Of a stretch of 11,562 nt of DNA, positions 1-7,232 are shown one piece after another (positions within the stretch are counted from its first letter, which is position 1; the number at the start of each line of letters is the position of its first letter). A program made the translations under genes and the position numbers. Location: the NCBI GenBank assembly GCA_011522905.1, contig WTIB01000205.1, positions 1-11,562 of the forward strand, given 5' to 3'. The notes beneath the pieces are model-generated. The model was not told the DNA's origin and made no database searches. It saw nothing but the letters and a program-made list of their open reading frames with translations. This DNA comes from Crocinitomicaceae bacterium (lineage in GTDB: Bacteria > Bacteroidota > Bacteroidia > Flavobacteriales_D > Crocinitomicaceae).

Positions 1-2
1 CT

Positions 3-725
3 ATGTATTCAGAGGAATTCGATAAAATCATTCATTACAGAAGAAGTAATAGATCATTTGATCCGAAAATTGAGGTTAAAGATGAGGTCATTGAGAGGAG
101 TTTAAAAAGAGCCATTTTAGCACCCAATAGTAGCAACATGCAGCTTTGGGAGTTTTATTGGATAAAGTCTACTGAAGAGCTAGCCAGGCTAACTCCTTTA
201 TGTCTAAACCAATCTGCAGCAAAAACTGCAAAGCATATGGTTGTTTTTGTTACCCGAAAAGACCTCTGGAAAGCAAGAGCTAAATGGAACTACGACATCA
301 TCAAAAAAACCATAAATGGAGAGCCCAGTAAATTACAAAAAAGGGGCTTATCCTACTACAAAAAACTGATTCCTTTGGTATATATGAATGATCCATTTTT
401 TATTTTATCGTCAATACGAAAAAGCATTAGTTTTTTTGGGGGAATCAGAAAACCTTTTTACAGACTTGGAGGGAAGAGTGAGCAACGCATTGTTGTTCAC
501 AAATCTTGTGCCCTGGCGGCCCAAAACTTTATGTTATCTGTTTCAGCTGAAGGCTTCCATTCCTGCCCCATGGAAGGATTCGATAAAAGGCGTGTAAAAA
601 AAATGCTCAAGCTTCCATACGGAGCTGAAATCAATATGATTGTTTCAGTAGGTAAAGGCACTGAAAAAGGTGTTTGGGGTCCACGATACCGTGTTCCTTA
701 CGACGAAGTTGTATTTAAGCGTTAG
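3..725 (+). CDS. Nitroreductase-family FMN-dependent oxidoreductase
   Basis: This 240-residue protein is probably a cytoplasmic FMN-dependent NAD(P)H oxidoreductase of the nitroreductase superfamily; the physiological substrate cannot be read from the sequence. The N-terminal HYRRSNRSF (11-19) matches the family's Arg-Arg-Ser FMN-phosphate site. APNSSNMQLWEF (40-51) matches the usual APSxxNxQPW segment, with Leu replacing the common Pro. GFHSCPMEGF (184-193) and the C-terminal GKGTEKGVWGPRYRVPYDEVV (about 217-237) match the late flavin-binding motifs. The stretch from about 90 to 160 is long, basic and aromatic, and does not resemble typical short nitroreductases; it may be a lid or dimer-swap insertion. 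The ATG lies two bases from the window edge and leaves a normal family N-terminus, so the gene looks complete, although an upstream start cannot be excluded. The stop is one base from the clpC stop on the other strand. Confidence 0.85.
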   Translation: MYSEEFDKIIHYRRSNRSFDPKIEVKDEVIERSLKRAILAPNSSNMQLWEFYWIKSTEELARLTPLCLNQSAAKTAKHMVVFVTRKDLWKARAKWNYDIIKKTINGEPSKLQKRGLSYYKKLIPLVYMNDPFFILSSIRKSISFFGGIRKPFYRLGGKSEQRIVVHKSCALAAQNFMLSVSAEGFHSCPMEGFDKRRVKKMLKLPYGAEINMIVSVGKGTEKGVWGPRYRVPYDEVVFKR

Positions 726-726
726 C

Positions 727-3264
727 TTACTCCTCCTTCTTTTTCGAGCTGGTCTTTTTGGGCTTAGAATCTTTCTGATGAATAACATCTAATCCATCTT
801 TCGAAGAATTCAAATCTAAAGTGATTTTCTCACCTTCCTTAAAATTGGCCTTTATGATTTCCTCAGCCAAAGGATCCTCAATGAATTTTTGAATCGCACG
901 TTTCAGAGGTCTTGCACCAAATTTTTCATCATAACCGTTGTCCACAATAAAGTCCTTTGCTTTTTGAGTCAAAACAACATCAAATCCGAGAGATAATATA
1001 CGCTCATATAGTTTCTTTAGCTCAATATCGATAATTAAATGAATTTCCTTTCTACCAAGAGACTTGAACATAATCATATCATCAATTCTATTCAAAAATT
1101 CGGGTGAAAATGCCTTTCTCAATGCTTTCTGTATCACAGACTTTACATTTTCGTCTTTTGAATCTTGCTGAGCTTGAGTACCGAAACCAACACCAGTTCC
1201 AAAGTCTGCAAGCTGTCGAGCTCCGATATTTGAAGTCATGATTAATATGGTGTTCTTGAAATCAATTTTACGGCCCAATCCATCCGTCATGTGTCCATCG
1301 TCTAATACCTGTAAAAGTAAATTAAAGATATCTGGATGCGCCTTTTCTATTTCATCAAGTAAAACTATTGCATATGGCTTCCTTCTCACTTTTTCAGTAA
1401 GCTGCCCTCCTTCTTCATATCCAACATATCCCGGAGGTGCTCCAACCAATCTTGATATCGAAAATTTCTCCATGTATTCTGACATATCAATACGAATCAA
1501 AGCTTCCTCGGTGTCAAAAAGATTTTTTGCTAAGACCTTTGCAAGCTGAGTTTTACCTACTCCAGTAGGTCCCAAGAAGAAAAATGAACCCATAGGCTTG
1601 TTAGGATCTTTTAGCCCTGCTCTATTTCGCTGAATAGCCTTAACCACTTTTTCTATGGCTTCATCTTGTCCAATCACATTTTCTCTAATAGAATCTGCCA
1701 TTACAACGAGCTTTCCTGTTTCTGATTGAGAAACCTTTGTTACAGGTATTCCACACATCATCGAAACCACCTCCGCTACATTCTCCTCCGTAACTGTGAT
1801 TTTATTCGTTTTGGATTCTTCCTCCCATTTCGTTTTTGCCTCTTCAAGCTGCTCAAGTAGTTTGCGTTCACTATCTCTTAGCTCCGCAGCCTTTTCATAT
1901 TGCTGAGAACGAATTACCTCCGCTTTTTGATCTTTGAGCTCTTCAACCTTATTTTCAATTTCAGTAATTTCTTTAGGCACGTTAATATTCGTAATATGAA
2001 CCCGTGAGCCTACCTCATCCAAGGCATCAATTGCCTTGTCAGGTAAATGCCTGTCAGTAATATAGCGTTCGGTGAGTTTAACGCAAGAGAGAATCGCTTC
2101 GTCTGTGTAGCGCACGGAATGGTGATCTTCATAGCGCTCTTTTATATTCATTAAAATTTGAACTGTTTCCTCTTGATTCGTAGGTTCGATAATTACTTTT
2201 TGAAAACGTCTTTCCAACGCCCCATCCTTTTCTATGTGCTGTCTGTATTCATCTAAAGTAGTTGCTCCAATGGCTTGCAGTTCACCTCGCGCTAAGGCCG
2301 GCTTAAACATATTTGAAGCATCCAACGAACCACTGGCACCTCCAGCTCCGATAATGGTATGGATTTCATCAATGAATAAAATTATATCAGGATTCTTTTC
2401 GATTTCCTGCATTACGGCTTTCATTCGCTCCTCAAACTGACCGCGGTATTTTGTACCCGCCACCAACGAGGCCAAATCCAATGAAATGATTCTTTTGTTG
2501 AATAAAACTCTCGAAACTTTTCTTTGAACAATTCGCAATGCTAGTCCTTCAGCAATTGCACTTTTCCCAACTCCTGGCTCACCAATAAGAATAGGATTGT
2601 TCTTTTTCCTTCTTGAAAGTATTTGACTAACCCTTTCAATCTCTTTTTCACGTCCTACAATTGGGTCTAACTTACCAACCTCGGCCATTTTCGTTAAATC
2701 CCGACCAAAATTGTCTAAAACTGGCGTTTTGGACTTTGGATCTGTTGACTTCTTCGAAGACGAGGATGAAAATGGTTCATCTTCCTCACTACTACTTCCT
2801 GGAAACTCTGATTTAGGGTCTTTTCTTTCCTCTATAAGAAGCTCGTATTCCGCTCTTGCATTTTCGTACATAATTCCGTATTTGTTCAATATTTTACACG
2901 CTGCACAGTCCTCATATCTCAAAATCGTCAACAAGATATGTTCGGTACCAATAATCGAACACTTAAATTGCTTGGCCTCGAGGTAGGATTGTTTGATGAT
3001 ATTTTCTGTTTGTTTCAATAAGGGCAAATTGGTGTTTTCGATTTGTGCAACCGCTGACTTACCCAATAAAACATCTATTTCTGTTTTGATTTGCTTCAAA
3101 TCAAGCTGAAATTCTTGAATGATATTCACCGCAGTCCCTTCGTTCAACTTAATCAAGCCTAACAAAAGGTGCTCAGCACTCACAAATTCGTTACGCAAAC
3201 GAAATGCTTCTTGCCTACTGTAAGACATTAAATCTTTGACTCTTGGTGAAAATTTCGCTTCCAT
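727..3264 (-). CDS. clpC: ATP-dependent Clp protease ATP-binding subunit ClpC
   Basis: ClpC is a Hsp100 AAA+ unfoldase that feeds substrates to ClpP in the cytoplasm. From the chosen start the protein has 845 residues. It has two Clp_N repeats (about 1-145), a Ser/Glu-rich linker (about 156-180), AAA-1 with Walker A GEPGVGKS (228-235) and Walker B ILFIDEIH (295-302), a coiled-coil middle segment (about 430-485), and AAA-2 with Walker A GPTGVGKT (565-572) and Walker B IVLLDEIE (633-640). The middle segment contains a UVR-like RSQQYEKAAELRD, which separates ClpC from ClpA and ClpB. VGF at 692-694 fits the ClpP-docking loop, so it should work with ClpP rather than as a disaggregase. The tail (831-845) is Lys-rich. 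An upstream in-frame ATG at 3333 would add 23 residues, but those carry no family similarity and span a -7 promoter element at 3290-3297, so I start at 3264. No CtsR box or CIRCE element is visible upstream, and no mcsA/mcsB neighbours are present. Confidence 0.96.
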   Translation of the reverse strand: MEAKFSPRVKDLMSYSRQEAFRLRNEFVSAEHLLLGLIKLNEGTAVNIIQEFQLDLKQIKTEIDVLLGKSAVAQIENTNLPLLKQTENIIKQSYLEAKQFKCSIIGTEHILLTILRYEDCAACKILNKYGIMYENARAEYELLIEERKDPKSEFPGSSSEEDEPFSSSSSKKSTDPKSKTPVLDNFGRDLTKMAEVGKLDPIVGREKEIERVSQILSRRKKNNPILIGEPGVGKSAIAEGLALRIVQRKVSRVLFNKRIISLDLASLVAGTKYRGQFEERMKAVMQEIEKNPDIILFIDEIHTIIGAGGASGSLDASNMFKPALARGELQAIGATTLDEYRQHIEKDGALERRFQKVIIEPTNQEETVQILMNIKERYEDHHSVRYTDEAILSCVKLTERYITDRHLPDKAIDALDEVGSRVHITNINVPKEITEIENKVEELKDQKAEVIRSQQYEKAAELRDSERKLLEQLEEAKTKWEEESKTNKITVTEENVAEVVSMMCGIPVTKVSQSETGKLVVMADSIRENVIGQDEAIEKVVKAIQRNRAGLKDPNKPMGSFFFLGPTGVGKTQLAKVLAKNLFDTEEALIRIDMSEYMEKFSISRLVGAPPGYVGYEEGGQLTEKVRRKPYAIVLLDEIEKAHPDIFNLLLQVLDDGHMTDGLGRKIDFKNTILIMTSNIGARQLADFGTGVGFGTQAQQDSKDENVKSVIQKALRKAFSPEFLNRIDDMIMFKSLGRKEIHLIIDIELKKLYERILSLGFDVVLTQKAKDFIVDNGYDEKFGARPLKRAIQKFIEDPLAEEIIKANFKEGEKITLDLNSSKDGLDVIHQKDSKPKKTSSKKKEE

Positions 3265-3289
3265 TATTTCAAAAGATTGAAGTATGACA

Positions 3290-3297
3290 CAAATATA
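3290..3297 (-). promoter_or_regulatory. Candidate -7 element of the clpC promoter
   Basis: Read on the minus strand this is TATATTTG, an exact match to the Bacteroidota -7 consensus TAnnTTTG. It lies 25 bases before the clpC ATG, giving a predicted 5' leader of about 20 bases. I see no good TTG/TTTG -33 element at the usual 19-21 base spacing, so the promoter may be weak or activator-dependent. Chance matches occur in AT-rich DNA; the position relative to the start codon is the main support. Confidence 0.5.
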
Positions 3298-3373
3298 ATA
3301 TGAAAATTTTGCGATAGCCTTGTATTTATTCACAATTTATCACCAAATATTGTTAGTAAAAACATGATTTTAA

Positions 3374-3385
3374 CCTTAATTAAGG
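3374..3385. repeat. 12-bp perfect palindrome upstream of gyrA
   Basis: CCTTAATTAAGG reads the same on both strands. It ends 13 bases before the candidate gyrA -7 element, in the region where a -33 contact would lie, and about 80 bases from the clpC -7 element. It could be an operator for a dimeric regulator, but short AT-rich palindromes also arise by chance, and no copy is evident elsewhere in the window. Confidence 0.4.
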
Positions 3386-3398
3386 CGCTCTAATTGAT

Positions 3399-3406
3399 TA
3401 TTTTTG
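3399..3406 (+). promoter_or_regulatory. Candidate -7 element of the gyrA promoter
   Basis: TATTTTTG fits TAnnTTTG exactly. It ends 50 bases before the gyrA ATG, giving a predicted leader of roughly 45 bases. A looser variant with one extra spacer base (TACTCTTTG, 3408-3416) follows immediately and could be an alternative element. No clear -33 TTTG is present at the usual distance; the 12-bp palindrome occupies that zone. Confidence 0.45.
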
Positions 3407-3409
3407 ATA

Positions 3410-3423
3410 CTCTTTGAAAAGAG
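3410..3423. repeat. 14-bp inverted repeat at the predicted gyrA transcription start
   Basis: CTCTTT and AAAGAG form perfect 6-base arms around a 2-base centre (GA). The repeat starts four bases after the candidate -7 element and so covers the predicted transcription start of gyrA. It is too tightly spaced to be a useful RNA hairpin, so a protein-binding site is the more natural reading. Its centre is 37 bases from the centre of the palindrome at 3374-3385. Confidence 0.4.
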
Positions 3424-3456
3424 CAATAAATAAAAGTTAATTTTTAGATTGAAAAT

Positions 3457-5991
3457 ATGGCTGAAGGAGAAAAAATAATTCAGATTAACATTGAGGATGA
3501 AATGAAATCCGCTTACATCGATTATTCGATGTCGGTAATTGTTTCAAGAGCACTTCCTGATGTACGTGATGGTTTTAAACCTGTGCACAGAAGGGTTTTA
3601 TATGGAATGCAGGACTTGGGGGTTTATTCTAACAAACCCTACAAGAAGTCGGCAAGGATTGTGGGTGAGGTATTGGGTAAGTATCATCCCCATGGAGATA
3701 GCTCTGTATACGATACAATGGTCAGAATGGCACAAGAGTGGTCCCTAAGATATCCACTGGTTGACGGCCAAGGTAATTTTGGATCAGTTGATGGTGACAG
3801 TCCTGCAGCAATGAGATATACCGAAGCTAGATTGAAGAAGATTTCTGAAGAAATGCTCAACGACCTAGACAAAGACACGGTAGATTTTCGACCTAATTTT
3901 GACGACAGCTTAAACGAGCCTGAGGTTCTTCCGACCAAAATTCCAAATCTTTTGGTAAATGGCGCTTCAGGTATAGCAGTTGGAATGGCTACCAACATGG
4001 CACCTCACAATCTATCTGAGGTTATTGATGGTTGTATAGCCTACATCGAAAACAAGAATATTGAAGTAGAGGAATTATTAAATCATGTCAAAGCACCCGA
4101 TTTCCCTACAGGGGGAATAATATATGGTTACGAAGGTGTAAGAGATGCTTTCTTAACCGGTAAAGGCCGAGTTGTGATGAGGGGTAAAGCGGAAATTGAA
4201 GACGTTAATGGTAGGGAAACCATTATAGTTAGTGAAATCCCATACCAAGTAAATAAGGCAGATTTAATTCGTAAAACAGCTGAATTAGTCAACGATAAAA
4301 AAATTGAAGGTATTTCAGATTTGAGAGATGAGTCTGATCGAAATGGAATGCGCATTGTTTTCGAAATAAAGCGTGACGCTATTGCAAATGTTGTATTAAA
4401 TAAATTATACAAATACACCGCTCTACAGACCTCATTTTCAGTTAATAACATTTGTCTAGTAAATGGAAGGCCTGAACTCCTAAACCTGAAGAGTTTGATT
4501 TCTAATTTTGTAGATTTCAGACATGAAGTTGTTGTAAGGAGGACCAAATTCGAACTCCGAAAAGCCGAAGAAAGAGCTCATATATTGGAAGGATTAATCA
4601 TCGCATCTGACAATATAGATGAAGTAATAGAAATTATTAGAGCCTCTTCAAGCCCTGATGAGGCAAGAGAGAAATTAGCAAGTAGATTTGGATTATCTGA
4701 AATTCAGACTAGAGCGATCGTCGATATGAGACTTCGTGCGCTTACAGGTTTAGAACAGGATAAATTAAGAGCTGAATTTGAAGATTTAATGAAGCTAATT
4801 GCTGATTTAAAGGACATACTTGATAAGGAAGACCGAAGAATGAAGATCATTAAAGATGAACTTATCGAGGTAAAAGAAAAATATGGAGATGAAAGAAGGT
4901 CAATCATCGAATATAGCGCAAGTGAAATGAGAATTGAAGACCTTATTGCTGATGAAGAGGTCGTTGTAACTATATCACATGCGGGTTATATTAAAAGGAC
5001 CAATTTAGCAGAGTACAAAGTTCAGAACAGAGGCGGTATGGGCTCTAAAGGTTCTTCAACAAGAGACAAAGACTTCCTTGAACATTTATTCATAGCGACA
5101 AATCACAATTACCTACTGATATTCACAGAAAAAGGACGATGTTTTTGGATGCGTGTATTCGAAATACCAGAGGGTAATAAAATTGCCAAGGGAAGGGCGA
5201 TTCAAAACCTAATAAACATACCGCAAGATGATAAAGTAAAGGCCTATGTGAAAGTTCAGGACATTACGGATACGGAATACATCAATAACAACTTTATTGT
5301 GATGTGTACCAAATCTGGAATTATAAAGAAAACGTCTTTAGAAGCATACTCAAGACCAAGAACAAATGGTATAAATGCAATAACCATTAGAGAGAATGAC
5401 GAATTGCTAGAAGCAAAACTTACCAATGGGAATAATGAAATTGTATTGGCATCAAGTTCAGGTAGAGCCATCCGTTTCAATGAAAAAACCGTAAGACCAA
5501 TGGGTAGAAATGCTTCAGGTGTAAGAGGTATTAAAATTGATAATAGCACGGAAGAAGTCGTTGGAATGATATGCGTTGAGGATGTTTATTCTACAATATT
5601 GGTCGTTTCTAGAAAAGGCTACGGAAAACGTACCTATTTGAATGATCCTGAAGATCATGAACCAGTATATAGAATTACCAATCGAGGAGGTAAAGGAGTA
5701 AAAACATTAAACATCACAGAAAAAACTGGAAAGCTTTTATCCATTAAGAATATAGTTGATGAGGATGATTTAATGATTATAACAAAAAGCGGTGTAACGA
5801 TTCGAATGAATGTTGATGGCATAAGAACCATGGGTAGAGCAACTCAAGGAGTTAGACTCATCAACTTAAAAGGAACATCCGAAATTGCAGCAATTGCACG
5901 TGTTCCAAGAGGAGATGAGGATGAAGAAACCACTGAATCAGAGGAGCTTGAGGGCAATTCGGAAAACAATGACGCTGATTCTGAAGCATAG
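3457..5991 (+). CDS. gyrA: DNA gyrase subunit A
   Basis: GyrA is the breakage-reunion subunit of the A2B2 gyrase, which introduces negative supercoils using ATP hydrolysed by GyrB. The 844-residue protein has the winged-helix/tower core (about 30-490) with active-site Tyr121 in AAMRYTEARL, equivalent to E. coli Tyr122. The quinolone-determining helix reads HPHGDSSVYD; Ser82 and Asp86 align with E. coli Ser83 and Asp87, the sensitive-type residues. The C-terminal beta-pinwheel (about 500-815) begins with a variant GyrA box QNRGGMG (523-529) instead of QRRGGKG, and a second box-like NRGGKG occurs at 742-747. The GyrA box and the long pinwheel favour gyrase over topoisomerase IV ParC. The last 25 residues are strongly acidic, a kind of tail known to tune DNA wrapping in other gyrases. 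The ATG start gives the conserved N-terminus directly. It is divergent from clpC, and no terminator is visible before the next gene. Confidence 0.98.
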   Translation: MAEGEKIIQINIEDEMKSAYIDYSMSVIVSRALPDVRDGFKPVHRRVLYGMQDLGVYSNKPYKKSARIVGEVLGKYHPHGDSSVYDTMVRMAQEWSLRYPLVDGQGNFGSVDGDSPAAMRYTEARLKKISEEMLNDLDKDTVDFRPNFDDSLNEPEVLPTKIPNLLVNGASGIAVGMATNMAPHNLSEVIDGCIAYIENKNIEVEELLNHVKAPDFPTGGIIYGYEGVRDAFLTGKGRVVMRGKAEIEDVNGRETIIVSEIPYQVNKADLIRKTAELVNDKKIEGISDLRDESDRNGMRIVFEIKRDAIANVVLNKLYKYTALQTSFSVNNICLVNGRPELLNLKSLISNFVDFRHEVVVRRTKFELRKAEERAHILEGLIIASDNIDEVIEIIRASSSPDEAREKLASRFGLSEIQTRAIVDMRLRALTGLEQDKLRAEFEDLMKLIADLKDILDKEDRRMKIIKDELIEVKEKYGDERRSIIEYSASEMRIEDLIADEEVVVTISHAGYIKRTNLAEYKVQNRGGMGSKGSSTRDKDFLEHLFIATNHNYLLIFTEKGRCFWMRVFEIPEGNKIAKGRAIQNLINIPQDDKVKAYVKVQDITDTEYINNNFIVMCTKSGIIKKTSLEAYSRPRTNGINAITIRENDELLEAKLTNGNNEIVLASSSGRAIRFNEKTVRPMGRNASGVRGIKIDNSTEEVVGMICVEDVYSTILVVSRKGYGKRTYLNDPEDHEPVYRITNRGGKGVKTLNITEKTGKLLSIKNIVDEDDLMIITKSGVTIRMNVDGIRTMGRATQGVRLINLKGTSEIAAIARVPRGDEDEETTESEELEGNSENNDADSEA

Positions 5992-6043
5992 TCATTACAT
6001 TTTGGCACAAGATTTGAAACAGGCACATTTATAATTTAATAAC

Positions 6044-7159
6044 ATGAAAAAAATAAATTACATTTTAAGTATTCTATGCATTATGACCATAGGATATGTC
6101 TCAGCACAGAAAACCAATATAACTGATGCAGCAGTTCTCATGAAAAAGTACAATCCAATGGGTGGTGAAAAATCCGTTAAACTTGTAAATGAAGCAAAAG
6201 GATTCATTGACAAAGCAGCAGCACACCCAGAAACCTCTGAAAGTATGAAAATGCATTATTATAGAGGAATGATTTATTTCGCATTGGTGGAATTGGAATC
6301 AATGAAAGCTATGACAGGAAAGGCTCCGGATGAGGATATGATGGAAAAATACTCAGAAATATCTAAGGAAAGCTTTTTGAAAGTTGTAAATGACCCGGAC
6401 AAAAGAAAAGGTTATCAGCAAGAAGCCAAAGGTTTTATTGATACAAGAGTGAAACAATATTGGAATATTGGACTGAGCATGTATGAATCGAAAAATTACG
6501 AGATGGCTATGATGGGATTTATGGGATCTTACGAGGTTTCGAAATTTATTGGTGTTGATTACGAAGACGCCAAGGTCAATGCAATGGCCATGTTCAATGT
6601 GGTTACTGATTCATTACTAAATGCAGGTGAACTAGATAAAACTGAAGAAATGGCAACTGCTGCTAAGGAAGCTTTTGGTGAAGATATGACCATCTTAACC
6701 ACTCTCATTAATGTTGCCTTGAAACAAGGAGATAAGGACAAATCGGAAGGATACATTAATCAGGCGCTGAAATTGGATCCGAATAATAAAGAGCTATATT
6801 ATATTTTAGGTACATCATATATTGAGCTAAAAGAGAATGAAAAAGCAGAACAAAACCTATTAAAGGCCATTGAAATCGACTCTATGTACGTAAATGCCCA
6901 TTCAAACCTTGCCGCTTTGTACATGCAATGGAGTTTAGATCTTGCTGACGAAGCACAAGATCTTGATTACAGAGATCCACGAGTTGAGGAATTGAACAAG
7001 AGAAAAACCGATTTATTGGTTAAAGCCATCCCTAGCCTTGAAATTATGGCTGTTGAATTTCCTGATAATAAGTCTGTCATAAGAAACTTAGCTCAAGCGT
7101 ATAGAGCTAGTGGCAACGAAGAGAAATTTCAAGAATGGTACGATAAGCTAAAAAATTAA
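6044..7159 (+). CDS. Exported tetratricopeptide-repeat protein, function unknown
   Basis: This 371-residue protein starts with a Sec signal peptide: KK, then a hydrophobic core (about residues 4-18), then a likely signal peptidase I cut after VSA (19-21). There is no lipobox, so it is predicted to be free in the periplasm or secreted. The mature part is almost wholly helical. Clear TPR units lie at about 217-247 (ending ALKLDPNN) and 250-281 (YYILGTSYIELKENEKAEQN, then AIEIDS), with a probable further unit at 344-371. The region 28-200 looks like divergent helical repeats, with LVNEAKGFIDKAA and YQQEAKGFID echoing each other. TPR proteins normally serve as protein-binding scaffolds, and no catalytic motif is visible. 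The gene begins 52 bases after gyrA with no terminator between, so read-through is likely, and an intrinsic terminator follows its stop. I do not recognise a specific named family. Confidence 0.85.
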   Translation: MKKINYILSILCIMTIGYVSAQKTNITDAAVLMKKYNPMGGEKSVKLVNEAKGFIDKAAAHPETSESMKMHYYRGMIYFALVELESMKAMTGKAPDEDMMEKYSEISKESFLKVVNDPDKRKGYQQEAKGFIDTRVKQYWNIGLSMYESKNYEMAMMGFMGSYEVSKFIGVDYEDAKVNAMAMFNVVTDSLLNAGELDKTEEMATAAKEAFGEDMTILTTLINVALKQGDKDKSEGYINQALKLDPNNKELYYILGTSYIELKENEKAEQNLLKAIEIDSMYVNAHSNLAALYMQWSLDLADEAQDLDYRDPRVEELNKRKTDLLVKAIPSLEIMAVEFPDNKSVIRNLAQAYRASGNEEKFQEWYDKLKN

Positions 7160-7162
7160 AAG

Positions 7163-7188
7163 AAATGCCCGAGAGGGCATTTTTTATT
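7163..7188 (+). terminator. Intrinsic terminator after the TPR gene
   Basis: AAATGCCC (7163-7170) pairs perfectly with GGGCATTT (7175-7182) around a GAGA tetraloop, followed by a T run to 7185. It lies three bases after the TPR stop codon and should end transcription from gyrA and the TPR gene. The minus-strand reading is also followed by a T-rich stretch, so it might act both ways, though no convergent gene is there. Confidence 0.92.
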
Positions 7189-7218
7189 AAAAGATTTTTT
7201 CGGACCTCTAACTTTCAC

Positions 7219-7226
7219 TACTTTTG
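7219..7226 (+). promoter_or_regulatory. Candidate -7 element abutting the Bat-type gene start
   Basis: TACTTTTG is an exact TAnnTTTG match. Its last base is six bases before the ATG at 7233, so the predicted transcription start falls on or within a few bases of the start codon. It follows the terminator at 7163-7188, which is where a new promoter is expected. A poor -33-like TTCG occurs at 7199-7202 with a short 16-base spacing. Confidence 0.55.
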
Positions 7227-7232
7227 TCGTCG

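Noticed and set aside
1238..1549. 103-codon open frame antisense to clpC
   Set aside because: It is a shadow of the conserved second AAA domain of ClpC.
3265..3456. CtsR box, CIRCE or other heat-shock operator before clpC
   Set aside because: I looked for the known direct and inverted repeat patterns in the intergenic region and found none.
4128..4547. 139-codon open frame on the minus strand inside gyrA
   Set aside because: It is a shadow frame; gyrA is conserved throughout this stretch and the antisense translation shows no motifs.
5992..6043. A separate promoter for the TPR gene
   Set aside because: TTTG occurs at 6001-6004 and 6013-6016, but no TAnnTTTG element at acceptable spacing follows; the AT-rich TATAATTTAA alone is too weak.
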